64,000 bases of DNA from CAZSHX01 sp964606895 (GTDB taxonomy: Bacteria; Bacteroidota; Ignavibacteria; Kapaibacteriales; UBA2268), in NCBI GenBank assembly GCA_964606895.1, contig CAZSHX010000016.1, positions 4,924-68,923 of the forward strand, in the 5' to 3' direction. Each line of letters begins with the position of its first letter. The first letter of the stretch is position 1. Positions 25,971 to 34,539 of the stretch are shown in pieces. The translations under genes were made by a program, and so were the position numbers. Under the pieces are notes generated by a model, which made no database searches, was not told where the DNA came from, and saw only the letters and a program-made list of their open reading frames with translations.

Positions 25971-26429
25971 TTATCCTGGAATTCTCGATTGCGGAGTACC
26001 GTCTATAATTGGGTCAAAAAATGATATTTCTTCAATCCTCCATTTTTTGTTATGCTCTTCATCCGCAAAACAGAATAGAATTTTTTTGTTCATTTCAGTT
26101 TTACTTACTAAAACTATTTCATGAATATAATATTTAAAAATGAAATTATAATTAAGTTTTGATACTTCATCTCTTGAAACAGAAAACCCCCTTTTTAAAA
26201 TATGTGTTGATATATTTTCTAACACTATCAATGAAAGATATATTGTAATTCTTCAGATTTTTAATCTGAATCTTGAACAGAGTAGAAGTAAAAGTAGAAT
26301 CATTAAGAATATATTCCAAGGAATCGGGATTACTCATAATAGAATTAACTATCCTATAATTTCTCTCTGCCTTCATGGCAAGAGATTAATAGCAAAACAA
26401 AAGAAAAAAAACAAGACAAGTCTTTTCAT
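25971..26429 (-). pseudogene. Frameshifted lipoprotein, paralogue of 61958-62392
   Basis: Starts at ATG 26429 (GGGAAAA upstream) with a signal peptide, MKRLVLFFFFCFAI, then breaks. The middle part (26376-26167) reads AERNYRIVNSIMSNPDSLEYIL and the end (26214-25971) reads FCFADEEHNKKWRIEEISFFDP. Together these align along the whole length with the intact gene at 61958 (EGNYIFIKKALEFPDSLSIIL ; FIFGDEKHNRHWKLEDIEI). At least two frameshifts are needed, one after the signal peptide (near an eight-T run) and one near 26180-26190. Family function unknown. Confidence 0.8.
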
Positions 26430-26651
26430 TTTTTCCCAACTCCAAATAACTTTTTTGAAATTACACTTGAACAAATTTATCCATCAAAAACCATAATCAA
26501 TCCCAATCTGTCACCAATTTAGTTGGTTAGCTGAAAGTCGTTCAAAAAAAGAATATACGACAATTTATTCAAAGTATTTTATAGAAAATTATGGACGAAT
26601 AAAAAATACAAAAGCGAAACACAACATTAGCCTTAACTGAAATATTTTTTT
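26430..26651. other. Spacer left of the insertion sequence
   Basis: A/T-rich, with no reading frame that looks real and no clear repeat. It holds the upstream region of the pseudogene and ends at the left inverted repeat of the ISL3-type element. Confidence 0.4.
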
Positions 26652-27972
26652 GGCTCTTCATTATAAATAGTGGGTAAAAGAAAAAAAAAGCAGAAATTGC
26701 AATTATAAAAGATACGCAAAGGGGACAAAAAGAAATGAACAGCAAAGAGATATTTACATTAGCATTAAACATAGGTGAGCCATGGTATATCAAAGATATA
26801 CAAATAGAAATACCCAAAGGAACAATCGTAGGAAGAATTGAGATAAAAATAGATTTCAAACAAGGCTATAAATTTAAAGACAAGCAAGGTAAGGAAACAA
26901 CCGCCCACGATACGGTAGAACGACATTGGAGGCATTTAAACTTTTTTCAGCATGAATGCTACATAACGGCCCGAGTACCGAGAATAAAAACTGAGGGAGA
27001 CGGGATAGAGAATGTACGAGTACCATGGGCAAGAGAAGGTAGCGGATTTACATTATTATTCGAGGCATTGTCAATGTTACTAATAGAATTTGAGATGCCT
27101 GTACGGAAAGCCGCCAAGCTAATGGGTATTTATGACACAAGGCTGTGGCGAATATTCAAATACTGGATATCGAAAGCAGTAAATGCCGTTGAACAAGAGG
27201 ACATCAGTTCATTAGGAATAGATGAGACATCAACCCGTAAGGGACATAATTACGTAACAATAGCAGTAGATATGGAATCAAATCGGGTTATATATGCCAC
27301 ACCCGGTAAAGATGCCGCTACCATTGATAATTTAAAACAGCATCTGATTGAGAAAGGATGTGAACCGGAAAAAATAAAGCAATCATGTATTGACATGTCA
27401 CCATCATTTATTGCAGGCATTATGAATAATTTTCCAGATGCAAAAATCACATTTGATAAATTCCATCTCACCAAGCTAATCAATGAAGCAATGGATAATT
27501 TACGTAAAGCAGAAAGAAAAGAAATAGCACAGCTTAAAGGTTATAAATATTTATTTTTAAAACAAGATAAGAACTTGAATAAAGCACAAAGGGAACTAAA
27601 ATATTATTTCTTAACCTCATATCCGAAGTTAGGTGAGGGATACAGATTGAAAGAACTATTTAGTGATTTCTGGAGCTTAAAGAATCCTGAAGAAGCCGCC
27701 GGGTACTTGTCGTATTGGTGTGATCTGGTTGAAGATTCTAAGATACTTCCTTTTCTTAAAGTTTCCGCTACCATTAAAAGTCATTGGTCAGGAATTATCA
27801 ATTACTTCAATTCAAAGTTAAATAATGGTATTCTTGAAGGTATTAACTCCAAGATTCAATTAGCCAAGAAAAGAGCCAGAGGTTATAGAAATATTGATAA
27901 CTTTATTTGTATGATTTACTTCATTGCCGGTAAACTTAAATTTGATTACCCACTATATTTGACGTAGAAGCA
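26652..27972 (+). mobile_element. ISL3-family insertion sequence
   Basis: About 1.32 kb with one transposase gene. The left end GGCTCTTCATTATAAATAG and the right end (complement TGCTTCTACGTCAAATATAG) are imperfect inverted repeats; the inner part ATAGTGGGTAA matches exactly. The GGCTCTTC terminus is typical of ISL3 elements. I do not find an exact 8-bp target duplication, so the right boundary is uncertain by a few bases, or a flank has changed. Confidence 0.8.
26735..27967 (+). CDS. ISL3-family transposase
   Basis: 410 residues, full length and uninterrupted. The order is an N-terminal zinc/DNA-binding region, the helix-turn-helix-like MPVRKAAKLMGIYDTRLWR, and the DDE catalytic core: Asp in LGIDETSTRKGH (about 162), Asp in SCIDMSPSF (about 220) and Glu in GILEGINSKIQ (about 368), with the ISL3 signature DKFHL between. 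The stop codon lies inside the right inverted repeat. It appears intact and could be active. Confidence 0.92.
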   Translation: MNSKEIFTLALNIGEPWYIKDIQIEIPKGTIVGRIEIKIDFKQGYKFKDKQGKETTAHDTVERHWRHLNFFQHECYITARVPRIKTEGDGIENVRVPWAREGSGFTLLFEALSMLLIEFEMPVRKAAKLMGIYDTRLWRIFKYWISKAVNAVEQEDISSLGIDETSTRKGHNYVTIAVDMESNRVIYATPGKDAATIDNLKQHLIEKGCEPEKIKQSCIDMSPSFIAGIMNNFPDAKITFDKFHLTKLINEAMDNLRKAERKEIAQLKGYKYLFLKQDKNLNKAQRELKYYFLTSYPKLGEGYRLKELFSDFWSLKNPEEAAGYLSYWCDLVEDSKILPFLKVSATIKSHWSGIINYFNSKLNNGILEGINSKIQLAKKRARGYRNIDNFICMIYFIAGKLKFDYPLYLT

Positions 27973-27986
27973 TTTTCATTAAGTAT

Positions 27987-28017
27987 TTGTTATTGCCATT
28001 TAATTATTTTATTTTTG
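27987..28017 (+). promoter_or_regulatory. Promoter of the toxin-antitoxin pair
   Basis: TTG (27987-27989), a 20-bp spacer and TATTTTTG (28010-28017), starting only about 15 bp beyond the right end of the insertion sequence. Confidence 0.6.
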
Positions 28018-28063
28018 TATTGTGGTTTCAGAAAAATAATTTCGCAAGAAAAGCAGGTAAATA

Positions 28064-28444
28064 ATGGGAATAGAAGAATCTGAATACAGTATTGACTTTG
28101 TAAAATTGGATAGCGGAAATATTCCTTTCAATAATTTTCTGGATTCCCTGTCTAAATTGGAAAGAGCAGAAGTTTTAGCTTTGATTGAAGAATTCCGGAG
28201 GTTGAAAAGTAAAGGCGAAAATTTGTCTGCAAATATGTCCGGATTTTTAAAGGATAAAATTTTTGAACTTAGAACAAAACATAAGAATAGGATAACGCGT
28301 TCTTTATATTTCTTTACTATTGGTAAACTTATTGTTTTTACTCATGGTTTCATTAAGAAAACCGAGAAAACACCAACAATTGAAATTGAAAAGGCTATCA
28401 AATTTAGAAAAAATTATTTAGAGGATAAAAATTATGGAAAATAA
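28064..28444 (+). CDS. RelE/HigB-type toxin (phage-derived Gp49-like)
   Basis: 126 residues. The pattern FNNFLDSLSKLERAEVLALIEEF ... LKDKIFELRTKHKNRITRSLYFF ... IVFTHGFIKKTEKTP is that of Gp49-like/HigB toxins (PF05973), which cut mRNA on the ribosome; the conserved basic and aromatic residues (R..., RSLYF, H-F-KK) are kept. Toxin-first order is normal for higBA. It overlaps the antitoxin start by 11 bp. Its promoter lies directly beside the insertion sequence. Confidence 0.8.
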   Translation: MGIEESEYSIDFVKLDSGNIPFNNFLDSLSKLERAEVLALIEEFRRLKSKGENLSANMSGFLKDKIFELRTKHKNRITRSLYFFTIGKLIVFTHGFIKKTEKTPTIEIEKAIKFRKNYLEDKNYGK

Positions 28445-28643
28445 TAATAATTATCAGATGTACATTGAAAAAGAATTGCAAGATCCCGAATTTGCAGCTC
28501 TTTATGCTCTTTCAAAGGAAAAAATTCGTTTGGAAATTTATTTGGAAAAGTTGAAAGAGAGTATTCAAATGGAAAGTGATAAAAGAATTGTCATTAGAAA
28601 CCTCAATAAAATTACAAAGTTTGTCCGGAATATTGCTTTGTAA
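28434..28643 (+). CDS. Short antitoxin-like protein without visible HTH
   Basis: 69 residues. The N-terminal part (YIEKELQDPEFAALYALSKEKIRLEIYL) matches the toxin-binding start of HigA/XRE-type antitoxins (the usual L-DPEF-Y pattern). The usual helix-turn-helix after it is missing; the remainder is a basic helix. It overlaps the toxin gene by 11 bp. It may neutralise by binding only, with no autorepression, or be a truncated antitoxin kept by selection. Pairing is inferred from position and the N-terminal match. Confidence 0.65.
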   Translation: MENNNNYQMYIEKELQDPEFAALYALSKEKIRLEIYLEKLKESIQMESDKRIVIRNLNKITKFVRNIAL

Positions 28644-28736
28644 TAATCTCAAATTGAAAACTCGACCGTAACGAGGAAAATCATCAAAATCCATTCCAAA
28701 AAACAATTCTTAGAAAAATATTGTTATTTATTTTTC

Positions 28737-28767
28737 TTGCATATCATCAAATTAATAAGTAAGTTTG
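28737..28767 (+). promoter_or_regulatory. Promoter of the 28803-30865 gene pair
   Basis: TTG (28737-28739), a 20-bp spacer and TAAGTTTG (28760-28767). Confidence 0.6.
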
Positions 28768-28802
28768 GTTTGTCTTTTTAATGTTAATTGGAAAGAGAAA
28801 TT

Positions 28803-29207
28803 ATGGAACTGAAATACGAAAAATCATTGAGATTATTTCTTTGGGCAGTTGCCTTGCATTCATTCCTTGTCGGGCTGGGCTTGATTTTTGTAACCAACCA
28901 CATCAGGGTCTTATTCGGATTTAAACCTTCTCCGGAACATTTCTTCCAGATTCAGGGCGGTGTTTTTCATATCGTTATGGCGATGGGTTATATTTTAGCC
29001 GCAGATAGGCGTAAGCGATTCGACGACTTAATCATTTTCACAATTCTTGTAAAACTTTTTGCAACCCTGTTTCTGTTGCTCTATTTCACATTCGGTAGTC
29101 AGAACTTGTTAATCCTTTTTTCGGGGATTACCGACTTCTTAATGTGCGTCATAGTCTTCTATTTATATTCAAAGTCAAGAAAAGTCAAATTTCCTTTTGG
29201 TGAATGA
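28803..29207 (+). CDS. Four-helix membrane protein of unknown function
   Basis: 134 residues with four predicted membrane segments (about 10-30, 45-65, 75-95, 100-122), each short and without charged residues inside; the ends carry Lys/Arg. ATG 28803 is chosen because GGAAAGAG lies 6 bp upstream; the TTG at 28788 would remove it. It overlaps the next gene by 4 bp (ATGA), so the two are translationally coupled. Not recognised as a named family. Confidence 0.7.
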   Translation: MELKYEKSLRLFLWAVALHSFLVGLGLIFVTNHIRVLFGFKPSPEHFFQIQGGVFHIVMAMGYILAADRRKRFDDLIIFTILVKLFATLFLLLYFTFGSQNLLILFSGITDFLMCVIVFYLYSKSRKVKFPFGE

Positions 29208-30865
29208 CTATGAAAAAACTTAAATCAATCATTATTACAGGTGCCAGCGGCTTCATAGGTAGTCATTTGATAGAAAAGATGATTGAAGATTGCAGAATAT
29301 ATGCAATAGCCAGACGGTCAATTAAAGAATCCAATATCCCGTATCATCCTAATCTGCATTGGATTCAGTGCGATATTTCAAATTGGGCAACCCTGAAAAT
29401 TGCTATGGATTATATCCAAAATCTGGGTGGTGCGGATTATGTGATTCATTTGGCGGCCTACTATGATTTTACATACAAGGATAATCCTGCTTATGACTCT
29501 GTCAACGTTGACGGCACAAGAAATATCCTTGAATTTGCTTCAAAGGTCGGAATAAAAAGATTTATTTTTGCAAGCTCCATTGCCGCCTGCAATTTCCCGA
29601 AGCCGGGGGATATTGTAACCGAAAAGACATCACCCGATGCTGATTACCACTATGCCAGAAGCAAAAAAGCAGGAGAGGAATTAGTAAAACAATATTCCAA
29701 AATCTTTCCTTGTTCGGTCATCAGGTTCGCCGCGGTTTTCAGCGATTGGTGCGAGTATGCTCCTCTTTATAAATTTTTATTGAGATGGCTTTCTAAAAGT
29801 TTTGATTCAAGAATAGTTGCAGGTAAAGGGGAATCTGCAATCCCATATATTCACATCCGCGACCTTTGTTGTCTTTTTTGTAAGGTTTTGGAAAAGACCG
29901 AGCAACTGCCTGACTTCGATATTTACAATGGAAGTCCTAACTTATCAACTTCCCACAAAGCAATTTTTGATATCTCAACTCACTATTTTTTTGGTGAACC
30001 CCTGAAACCAATATTTCTTCCTGAGTTTCTGGCTTTGCCGGGATTACTGTTTAAAAAATTCCTGAATCTTTTCAGTGGTTCGAACGATGATATTTTTGAA
30101 AAAGTATGGATGATAGATTATATAGATCAGGTGCTTGATGTTGATTCTTCCTATACTCAAAATGTTCTTGGCTGGATGCCGACACCGAGATACCACATTA
30201 CAAGAAGACTATTATTCTTACTTGAAAAAAATAAAAGTCATCCGGGCGAATGGCATTTGAAAAATGAAGCGGCTTTGAAAAGAATCGCAAAAAGAGCTAA
30301 CTTCATGATTTACGAAAAAATGCTCGAACAGCAAGATTCAATGCTGACCATTGTTAATAAATATATCTTGGAGGAAGATCCGCAAGGGATTTTCAACCAG
30401 TATAAACAGATGGCTCTGATTAATTTTCAAGGCTATACCAATGCAATTTATCATCTGCTCCTTGCGGCAATCAGAAGCAGTGACAGAGGTCTTTTCCTTG
30501 AATATATTGATAAACTTGCCATTCGCAGATTTGCGGATGGTTTCCAACCCGAGACATTATGCGGGGCTCTGAAGGTATTTAATGATGTTATAATTAAGAA
30601 TCTTTCAAATTCCAGAGAATTATCAAAAATCAAACAAGAGATATATGATAATGTTGGACTCACTTTGCAAATTGCTCAGGACGAAATCGAAGATTTATAC
30701 GATAGCTTAGTTATGAAAATGCCTGATGAGGCTATGCTTAATTCCAATCTTCCCGATTGTCATGAACTTCAGAGGCGAATTCGTCAGCTAAGTGCTTTCT
30801 ATCAGATGTCGCCAAAAGAATTCAGCTCAACGGATGAGATCTTTTTAATGAACAATATGCGATAA
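29204..30865 (+). CDS. NAD-dependent epimerase/dehydratase with C-terminal helical extension
   Basis: 553 residues. Residues about 1-330 are an extended SDR: nucleotide-binding GASGFIGSHL (about 12-21), the AAYYDF stretch and the catalytic YARSKKAGEE (YxxxK type). The remaining 220 residues are helical, start near the LLEKNKSHPGEWHLKNEAALK stretch and resemble no domain I know; many epimerases end near 330. Cytoplasmic. Coupled to the small membrane protein before it, which suggests the enzyme acts at the membrane, for example on a lipid-linked or terpenoid-like substrate (inference). Confidence 0.8.
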   Translation: MTMKKLKSIIITGASGFIGSHLIEKMIEDCRIYAIARRSIKESNIPYHPNLHWIQCDISNWATLKIAMDYIQNLGGADYVIHLAAYYDFTYKDNPAYDSVNVDGTRNILEFASKVGIKRFIFASSIAACNFPKPGDIVTEKTSPDADYHYARSKKAGEELVKQYSKIFPCSVIRFAAVFSDWCEYAPLYKFLLRWLSKSFDSRIVAGKGESAIPYIHIRDLCCLFCKVLEKTEQLPDFDIYNGSPNLSTSHKAIFDISTHYFFGEPLKPIFLPEFLALPGLLFKKFLNLFSGSNDDIFEKVWMIDYIDQVLDVDSSYTQNVLGWMPTPRYHITRRLLFLLEKNKSHPGEWHLKNEAALKRIAKRANFMIYEKMLEQQDSMLTIVNKYILEEDPQGIFNQYKQMALINFQGYTNAIYHLLLAAIRSSDRGLFLEYIDKLAIRRFADGFQPETLCGALKVFNDVIIKNLSNSRELSKIKQEIYDNVGLTLQIAQDEIEDLYDSLVMKMPDEAMLNSNLPDCHELQRRIRQLSAFYQMSPKEFSSTDEIFLMNNMR

Positions 30866-30899
30866 TATTTAACCAATTCATTTTTTTTATTATTACTGC

Positions 30900-30930
30900 T
30901 TGTTTTGAAAGATATAATCAAATAAGTTTG
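30900..30930 (+). promoter_or_regulatory. Promoter of the M28 peptidase gene
   Basis: TTG (30900-30902), a 20-bp spacer and TAAGTTTG (30923-30930); the same -7 box as at 28760-28767. Confidence 0.6.
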
Positions 30931-30962
30931 CATTTGGTCTTTATTATATTTTTGGAGAAACC

Positions 30963-32798
30963 ATGAAAAAGCACTTACTTTTCATTTTGACATTACTTCT
31001 TTTTGTTTTTGCTGAAGAATCTCTTCTTTCTCAAAAACAGCTTTCCCCTGTTGCAGAATCGCTGAAAGCTTCTGTAGAAACTCTGACTTCTGAAGACTTT
31101 CAGGGCAGACTGACAGGTGAACCCGGCAATTACAAAGCCGCAGATTTTATTGAAAACTTCTTTAAGTCCAAAGGGCTTCAGCCTTTGAACGGTTCTTACA
31201 GAAACGAATTTTCCTATAATGCTGGCGTTAGATTAAATCCCGACAACAACGTTTCTTTCCAAACTTTAATCGAAAAAGTCGGTTTGCCAAAAGAAATGTG
31301 GACAAAAGCCGTAAAGAAATGGAATGTAAACGAGGACTGGTTTCCAGTTAAATTCAGCGAAAATGGAACAGTTACCGGAGAACTCGTTTTTGCCGGATTC
31401 GGTATAACTGCCAAAGAAATCAACTACGATGATTATGATGGAATTGATGTCAAAGGGAAAGTTGTTATTGTTCTTTCCGATTCAACCGACGGTATTGCCA
31501 AGGAAAGCCGATTTGCAAATTACGGCGAACTGAAATATAAAGCAACCAATGCCAAAGACCATGGTGCCGTTGGAATCATTTTCGTGAAAATGCTCAGCGA
31601 TTCCGCAAATACTTTCTATCCTCTCAAAGGAGAAGCTAACATCGGCAACGGCGGCATTGCCGCAATTCAGGCAAACAGAACCAAAATTGCCACTTTTTTC
31701 CCGAGAAATCAGGCTCTCTACACTACTGAGCTTGAGATAATTAAAACTAAAAAGACTAAAAGCTTTGCAATTCCGAACACTAAAGTTACAATAAATGTTA
31801 ATCTTGGTTTATCTGTTATTCAGGTGCCGAATGTTGTGGGCATTGTTAAAGGAACAGACGCAGTACTTTCAGATGAGTATATCGTATTGGGTGCCCATTT
31901 TGACCATCTCGGTTATGGTCCCGAAAAATCAAAATATAAAGGTAAATTCCCTAAGCTTCATCCCGGAGCCGATGACAATGCTTCCGGAGTTTCCGTATTG
32001 CTCGAAACAGCAACAAGAATTGCAAAGAATCCATTAAAAAGAACGGTTGTTTTTGTTGCCTTTAATGCCGAAGAAGAAGGCGTTCTCGGTTCGATGAATT
32101 TCCTGAAAAGCAATGCCATTCCGGCTTCCAAAATATCAGCAATGGTAAACCTTGATATGGTTGGCAGAATGAAGGACAACAAAGTTTTTGTCTTTGGTGT
32201 CGGTACTTCATCAAAATTCACAAATATTGTTGACGAAACCGCAAAGACTGACACAGTAACCGTCGTCAAGGTGGAAGAAGGCTACAGTCCAAGCGACCAT
32301 TCAAGTTTCTATACCCAAAAAATTCCGGTTCTGTTCCTTTTCACAGGTGTTCACCTTGATTACCACACTCCTGCTGATGAAGCGGATAAGCTGAATTACA
32401 GCGGTATGGAAAAGGTTAGCCGATACGTCGAATCAATTATGAAAATATTAGGGAATCAACCCGAAAAACCTGATTTCAAACAGAATGAAAGTCCTTCTGA
32501 AGGAAGCACTACTTCGCCATCCGGTACGGGTTACGGTTCTGTTTGGTTTGGTATCGTCCCAAACTTTGAACCCGACCCGAACGGTTTCAAGATTCAGGGA
32601 ACGTCCCCGGGCAGTCCTGCCGAAAAAGCCGGTTTGCTTAACGGCGACATACTTGTTACAATGGGCGGCAATAAAATTAAAAATATCAAAGACCTGTCCA
32701 CAGCAATTAAAAGCTACAAACCAGGTGATAAAGTTCCGGTAACTTACCTTCGGGACGGCAAAGAAAAAAAAGTTGAAGTAACAATGGTGAAAAAATAA
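30963..32798 (+). CDS. Secreted M28 aminopeptidase with PA and PDZ domains
   Basis: 611 residues. Signal peptide (1-22), a PA-type insert domain (about 130-290) and an M28 zinc peptidase domain (about 290-495). The expected two-zinc ligands are visible: HFDHLG, GADDNASG, AEEEG, NLDMVG and the final His in HLDYHTPAD. A Thr/Ser/Pro linker leads to a C-terminal PDZ domain (about 520-611; SPAEKAGLLNGDILVTMGG). It should remove N-terminal residues from peptides in the periplasm or outside. Own promoter; monocistronic. Confidence 0.92.
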   Translation: MKKHLLFILTLLLFVFAEESLLSQKQLSPVAESLKASVETLTSEDFQGRLTGEPGNYKAADFIENFFKSKGLQPLNGSYRNEFSYNAGVRLNPDNNVSFQTLIEKVGLPKEMWTKAVKKWNVNEDWFPVKFSENGTVTGELVFAGFGITAKEINYDDYDGIDVKGKVVIVLSDSTDGIAKESRFANYGELKYKATNAKDHGAVGIIFVKMLSDSANTFYPLKGEANIGNGGIAAIQANRTKIATFFPRNQALYTTELEIIKTKKTKSFAIPNTKVTINVNLGLSVIQVPNVVGIVKGTDAVLSDEYIVLGAHFDHLGYGPEKSKYKGKFPKLHPGADDNASGVSVLLETATRIAKNPLKRTVVFVAFNAEEEGVLGSMNFLKSNAIPASKISAMVNLDMVGRMKDNKVFVFGVGTSSKFTNIVDETAKTDTVTVVKVEEGYSPSDHSSFYTQKIPVLFLFTGVHLDYHTPADEADKLNYSGMEKVSRYVESIMKILGNQPEKPDFKQNESPSEGSTTSPSGTGYGSVWFGIVPNFEPDPNGFKIQGTSPGSPAEKAGLLNGDILVTMGGNKIKNIKDLSTAIKSYKPGDKVPVTYLRDGKEKKVEVTMVKK

Positions 32799-32814
32799 TT
32801 TGAATTGAACGAGG

Positions 32815-33438
32815 TTATTTTTTCTTTTTCATAGACTTTTTCTCGAATTTTTCACCTGCAAGTACTTCAAACGTAAGATGGTTGTCCATTGGAACCAATG
32901 GACAACTGTACTTTTTGTTATAAGCACAATATGGGTTGTAAGCTGAATTAAAATCAAGTATATAACTCTTTTTGCCTGCTTTCATAGGAATATCCAGATA
33001 TCTGCCGGCTTCGTAAGAATTGTAGCCGGTGGTTACATCGGTGAACGGAACAAACAATTCCCTGTCTTTCGTTATAGGTAGCATCATGTAGCCATTAAGT
33101 TTGTATTGCTTATCTTTGTAAGTGAAAGTCAGCTTACCCCATTTCAGCATCAGTTTGGTTTTCTCTTTCTTACTTGTCAGCATTTTTACCGTATCGGGTT
33201 TTGGGTATTTTGTAAATTTTGCATTAAAGATAAATTCTTTGGAGGGAGCAAAATATTCCAATCCTTTGAAACCAGTTTTTTCTTCATCGGGAATTGGTGA
33301 GTCCTTAGCCTTTTTGAATTGTTGGTCTTTTTCCTTGCGTTCACAGTCTATCTTTTTGGCATCAAACCCGACGGAGAATACGGTTCCAAAGCTTGCTAAA
33401 GCCAAGATTATAATAATCGGCACAAACATTTTTTTCAT
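32815..33438 (-). CDS. DUF1684 family exported protein
   Basis: 207 residues starting at MKKMFVPIIIILALASFG (signal peptide). The body shows the DUF1684 pattern: YFAPSKEFIFNAKFTKYP, the GKLTFTYKDKQYKLNGYM strand pair, a TTGYNSYEAGRYLDIP stretch, DFNSAYNPYCAYN and CPLVP. The three Cys near the end may form a disulfide or bind a metal. I reject the longer in-frame start at 33612, because the extra 58 residues are not typical and would bury the signal peptide. Convergent with the M28 gene. Function of DUF1684 is unknown. Confidence 0.85.
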   Translation of the reverse strand: MKKMFVPIIIILALASFGTVFSVGFDAKKIDCERKEKDQQFKKAKDSPIPDEEKTGFKGLEYFAPSKEFIFNAKFTKYPKPDTVKMLTSKKEKTKLMLKWGKLTFTYKDKQYKLNGYMMLPITKDRELFVPFTDVTTGYNSYEAGRYLDIPMKAGKKSYILDFNSAYNPYCAYNKKYSCPLVPMDNHLTFEVLAGEKFEKKSMKKKK

Positions 33439-33518
33439 TTTAATCTTTCTGTTTTTGTTTTCTGAAATTCCAAAAATGCAATAACGAAAAAGAATGAATT
33501 TTAATAGATGATATAAAA

Positions 33519-33541
33519 TTTCAACTTTCTTAAAGTTGAAA
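33519..33541. terminator. Inverted repeat downstream of the T9SS gene (possible terminator)
   Basis: TTTCAACTTT-CTT-AAAGTTGAAA, a perfect 10-bp stem between the T9SS gene ending at 33613 and the start of the DUF1684 gene. It has only short T-runs, so termination is possible but weak. Confidence 0.4.
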
Positions 33542-33612
33542 ATAATAGTTTTAGCGTTAAACTTTAAACTATATAATTTTTCTCTTGCCCCTGTCCGGGG
33601 AACAATGCCCAA

Positions 33613-34473
33613 CTAAATCTTCACAAACTTCCCAACTTTATCTCCAACACGAACAAAATAAATTCCCGACGGCAAGCCCGAAACGTCAATCTTATATTTC
33701 CTGTCTGTAGGGAAAAGGCATGCCTGTTCCCTACATTTTACACCGAGGGCGGAGAAGATTTGTATTGATTGCAGTGGCAATTCATGAATTGCCCCTACTG
33801 AGATTTCAATGAAATCGGCGGTTGGATTGGAGGAAATAATTATATTCAAATTATCTGTTAATGGATTCTGCTCCGAAACATCAGTACTAACTTGATAACT
33901 TGTTAATTTCCAGTCATCACCCCAAGTATTAAATATTCTTATTCTGCCTATGCCTAAAGCGAATTCCTCAAAAATATCAGAATCAAGAGACTGCTCTATT
34001 TTCGACGAAATTGCCACACAATTTTTATACTCTTTTTTGTTAAGTTTAGTATCGTAATTCTTCTTGTAAATGGTGAAGATGTTGGTTGTTGTGTCTGATG
34101 AGTACCGAATATGTTCCCAGGTTGAGCCGGTGTCTGCATCAAACTTATACAAAAGCTGGTCATTGCCATATTGGTTTGAAAAGACATTGATTCCATCTTT
34201 CCAAATGAATTCACTATAATAAAAATATTTTCCGGGCTGAAAGGCATTTTCCGTTATTTTGAATTCAAAACAATCTCTCCCTCCAATATTTATCTTGCCG
34301 ACAATCTCATAAACAATTGTATCGAGCCTACCCGAGCTAAGGTTACAACTAACATAAGTCCAGTTATTCCCGATTTTCAGTGGGTAATAATCAGAGGAAT
34401 TATCCTGTCCAAAGCACTCTTTCGAACAACTTAAACAGGTTACGAAAAGCAAAATGATGATGAAATTTTTCAT
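33613..34473 (-). CDS. Secreted protein with T9SS sorting domain carrying two palindrome inserts
   Basis: 286 residues. Signal peptide (1-22; a Cys at 16 could make it a lipoprotein, but the T9SS tail argues for cleavage). The passenger (about 25-210) starts YYPLKIGNNWTY and is of unknown function. The sorting domain (SSNPTADFIEI ... IQIFSALG ... IDVSGLPSGIYFVRVGD ... GKFVKI) has GAIHELPL and CREQACLFPTD in its two loops, both encoded by 28-bp palindromes. It follows the gene at 34540-36030 after 66 bp. Its last 200 bp are nearly identical to that gene while the passengers differ. Confidence 0.85.
   Translation of the reverse strand: MKNFIIILLFVTCLSCSKECFGQDNSSDYYPLKIGNNWTYVSCNLSSGRLDTIVYEIVGKINIGGRDCFEFKITENAFQPGKYFYYSEFIWKDGINVFSNQYGNDQLLYKFDADTGSTWEHIRYSSDTTTNIFTIYKKNYDTKLNKKEYKNCVAISSKIEQSLDSDIFEEFALGIGRIRIFNTWGDDWKLTSYQVSTDVSEQNPLTDNLNIIISSNPTADFIEISVGAIHELPLQSIQIFSALGVKCREQACLFPTDRKYKIDVSGLPSGIYFVRVGDKVGKFVKI
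33707..33734. repeat. In-frame 28-bp palindrome (CREQACLFP type)
   Basis: GTAGGGAAAAGGCA followed by TGCCTGTTCCCTAC: complementary halves with one mismatch. Translated as REQACLFP. A perfect version lies at 34634-34661. Confidence 0.9.
33771..33798. repeat. In-frame 28-bp palindrome (GAIHELPL type)
   Basis: GCAGTGGCAATTCA then TGAATTGCCCCTAC: complementary halves with two mismatches. Translated as GAIHELPL. Second copy at 34698-34725. Confidence 0.9.
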
Positions 34474-34539
34474 TTTTTTCTTTCTGAAATATTCAATAAA
34501 TCACTAAACTAATTTAATGAATAAAATTACCAAAAGCAA

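Noticed and set aside
26569..26859. 96-codon hydrophobic frame on the minus strand at the IS left end
   Set aside because: It runs across the inverted repeat into the transposase gene, so it is a shadow of A/T-rich DNA.
26644..27980. Target-site duplication of the ISL3-type element
   Set aside because: The 8 bp on either side (ATTTTTTT and about ATTTTCAT) share only the A/T-rich start, so a true duplication cannot be claimed.
32815..33612. Long version of the DUF1684 gene starting at 33612
   Set aside because: The extra 58 residues would place the signal peptide inside the protein; ATG 33438 is the natural start.
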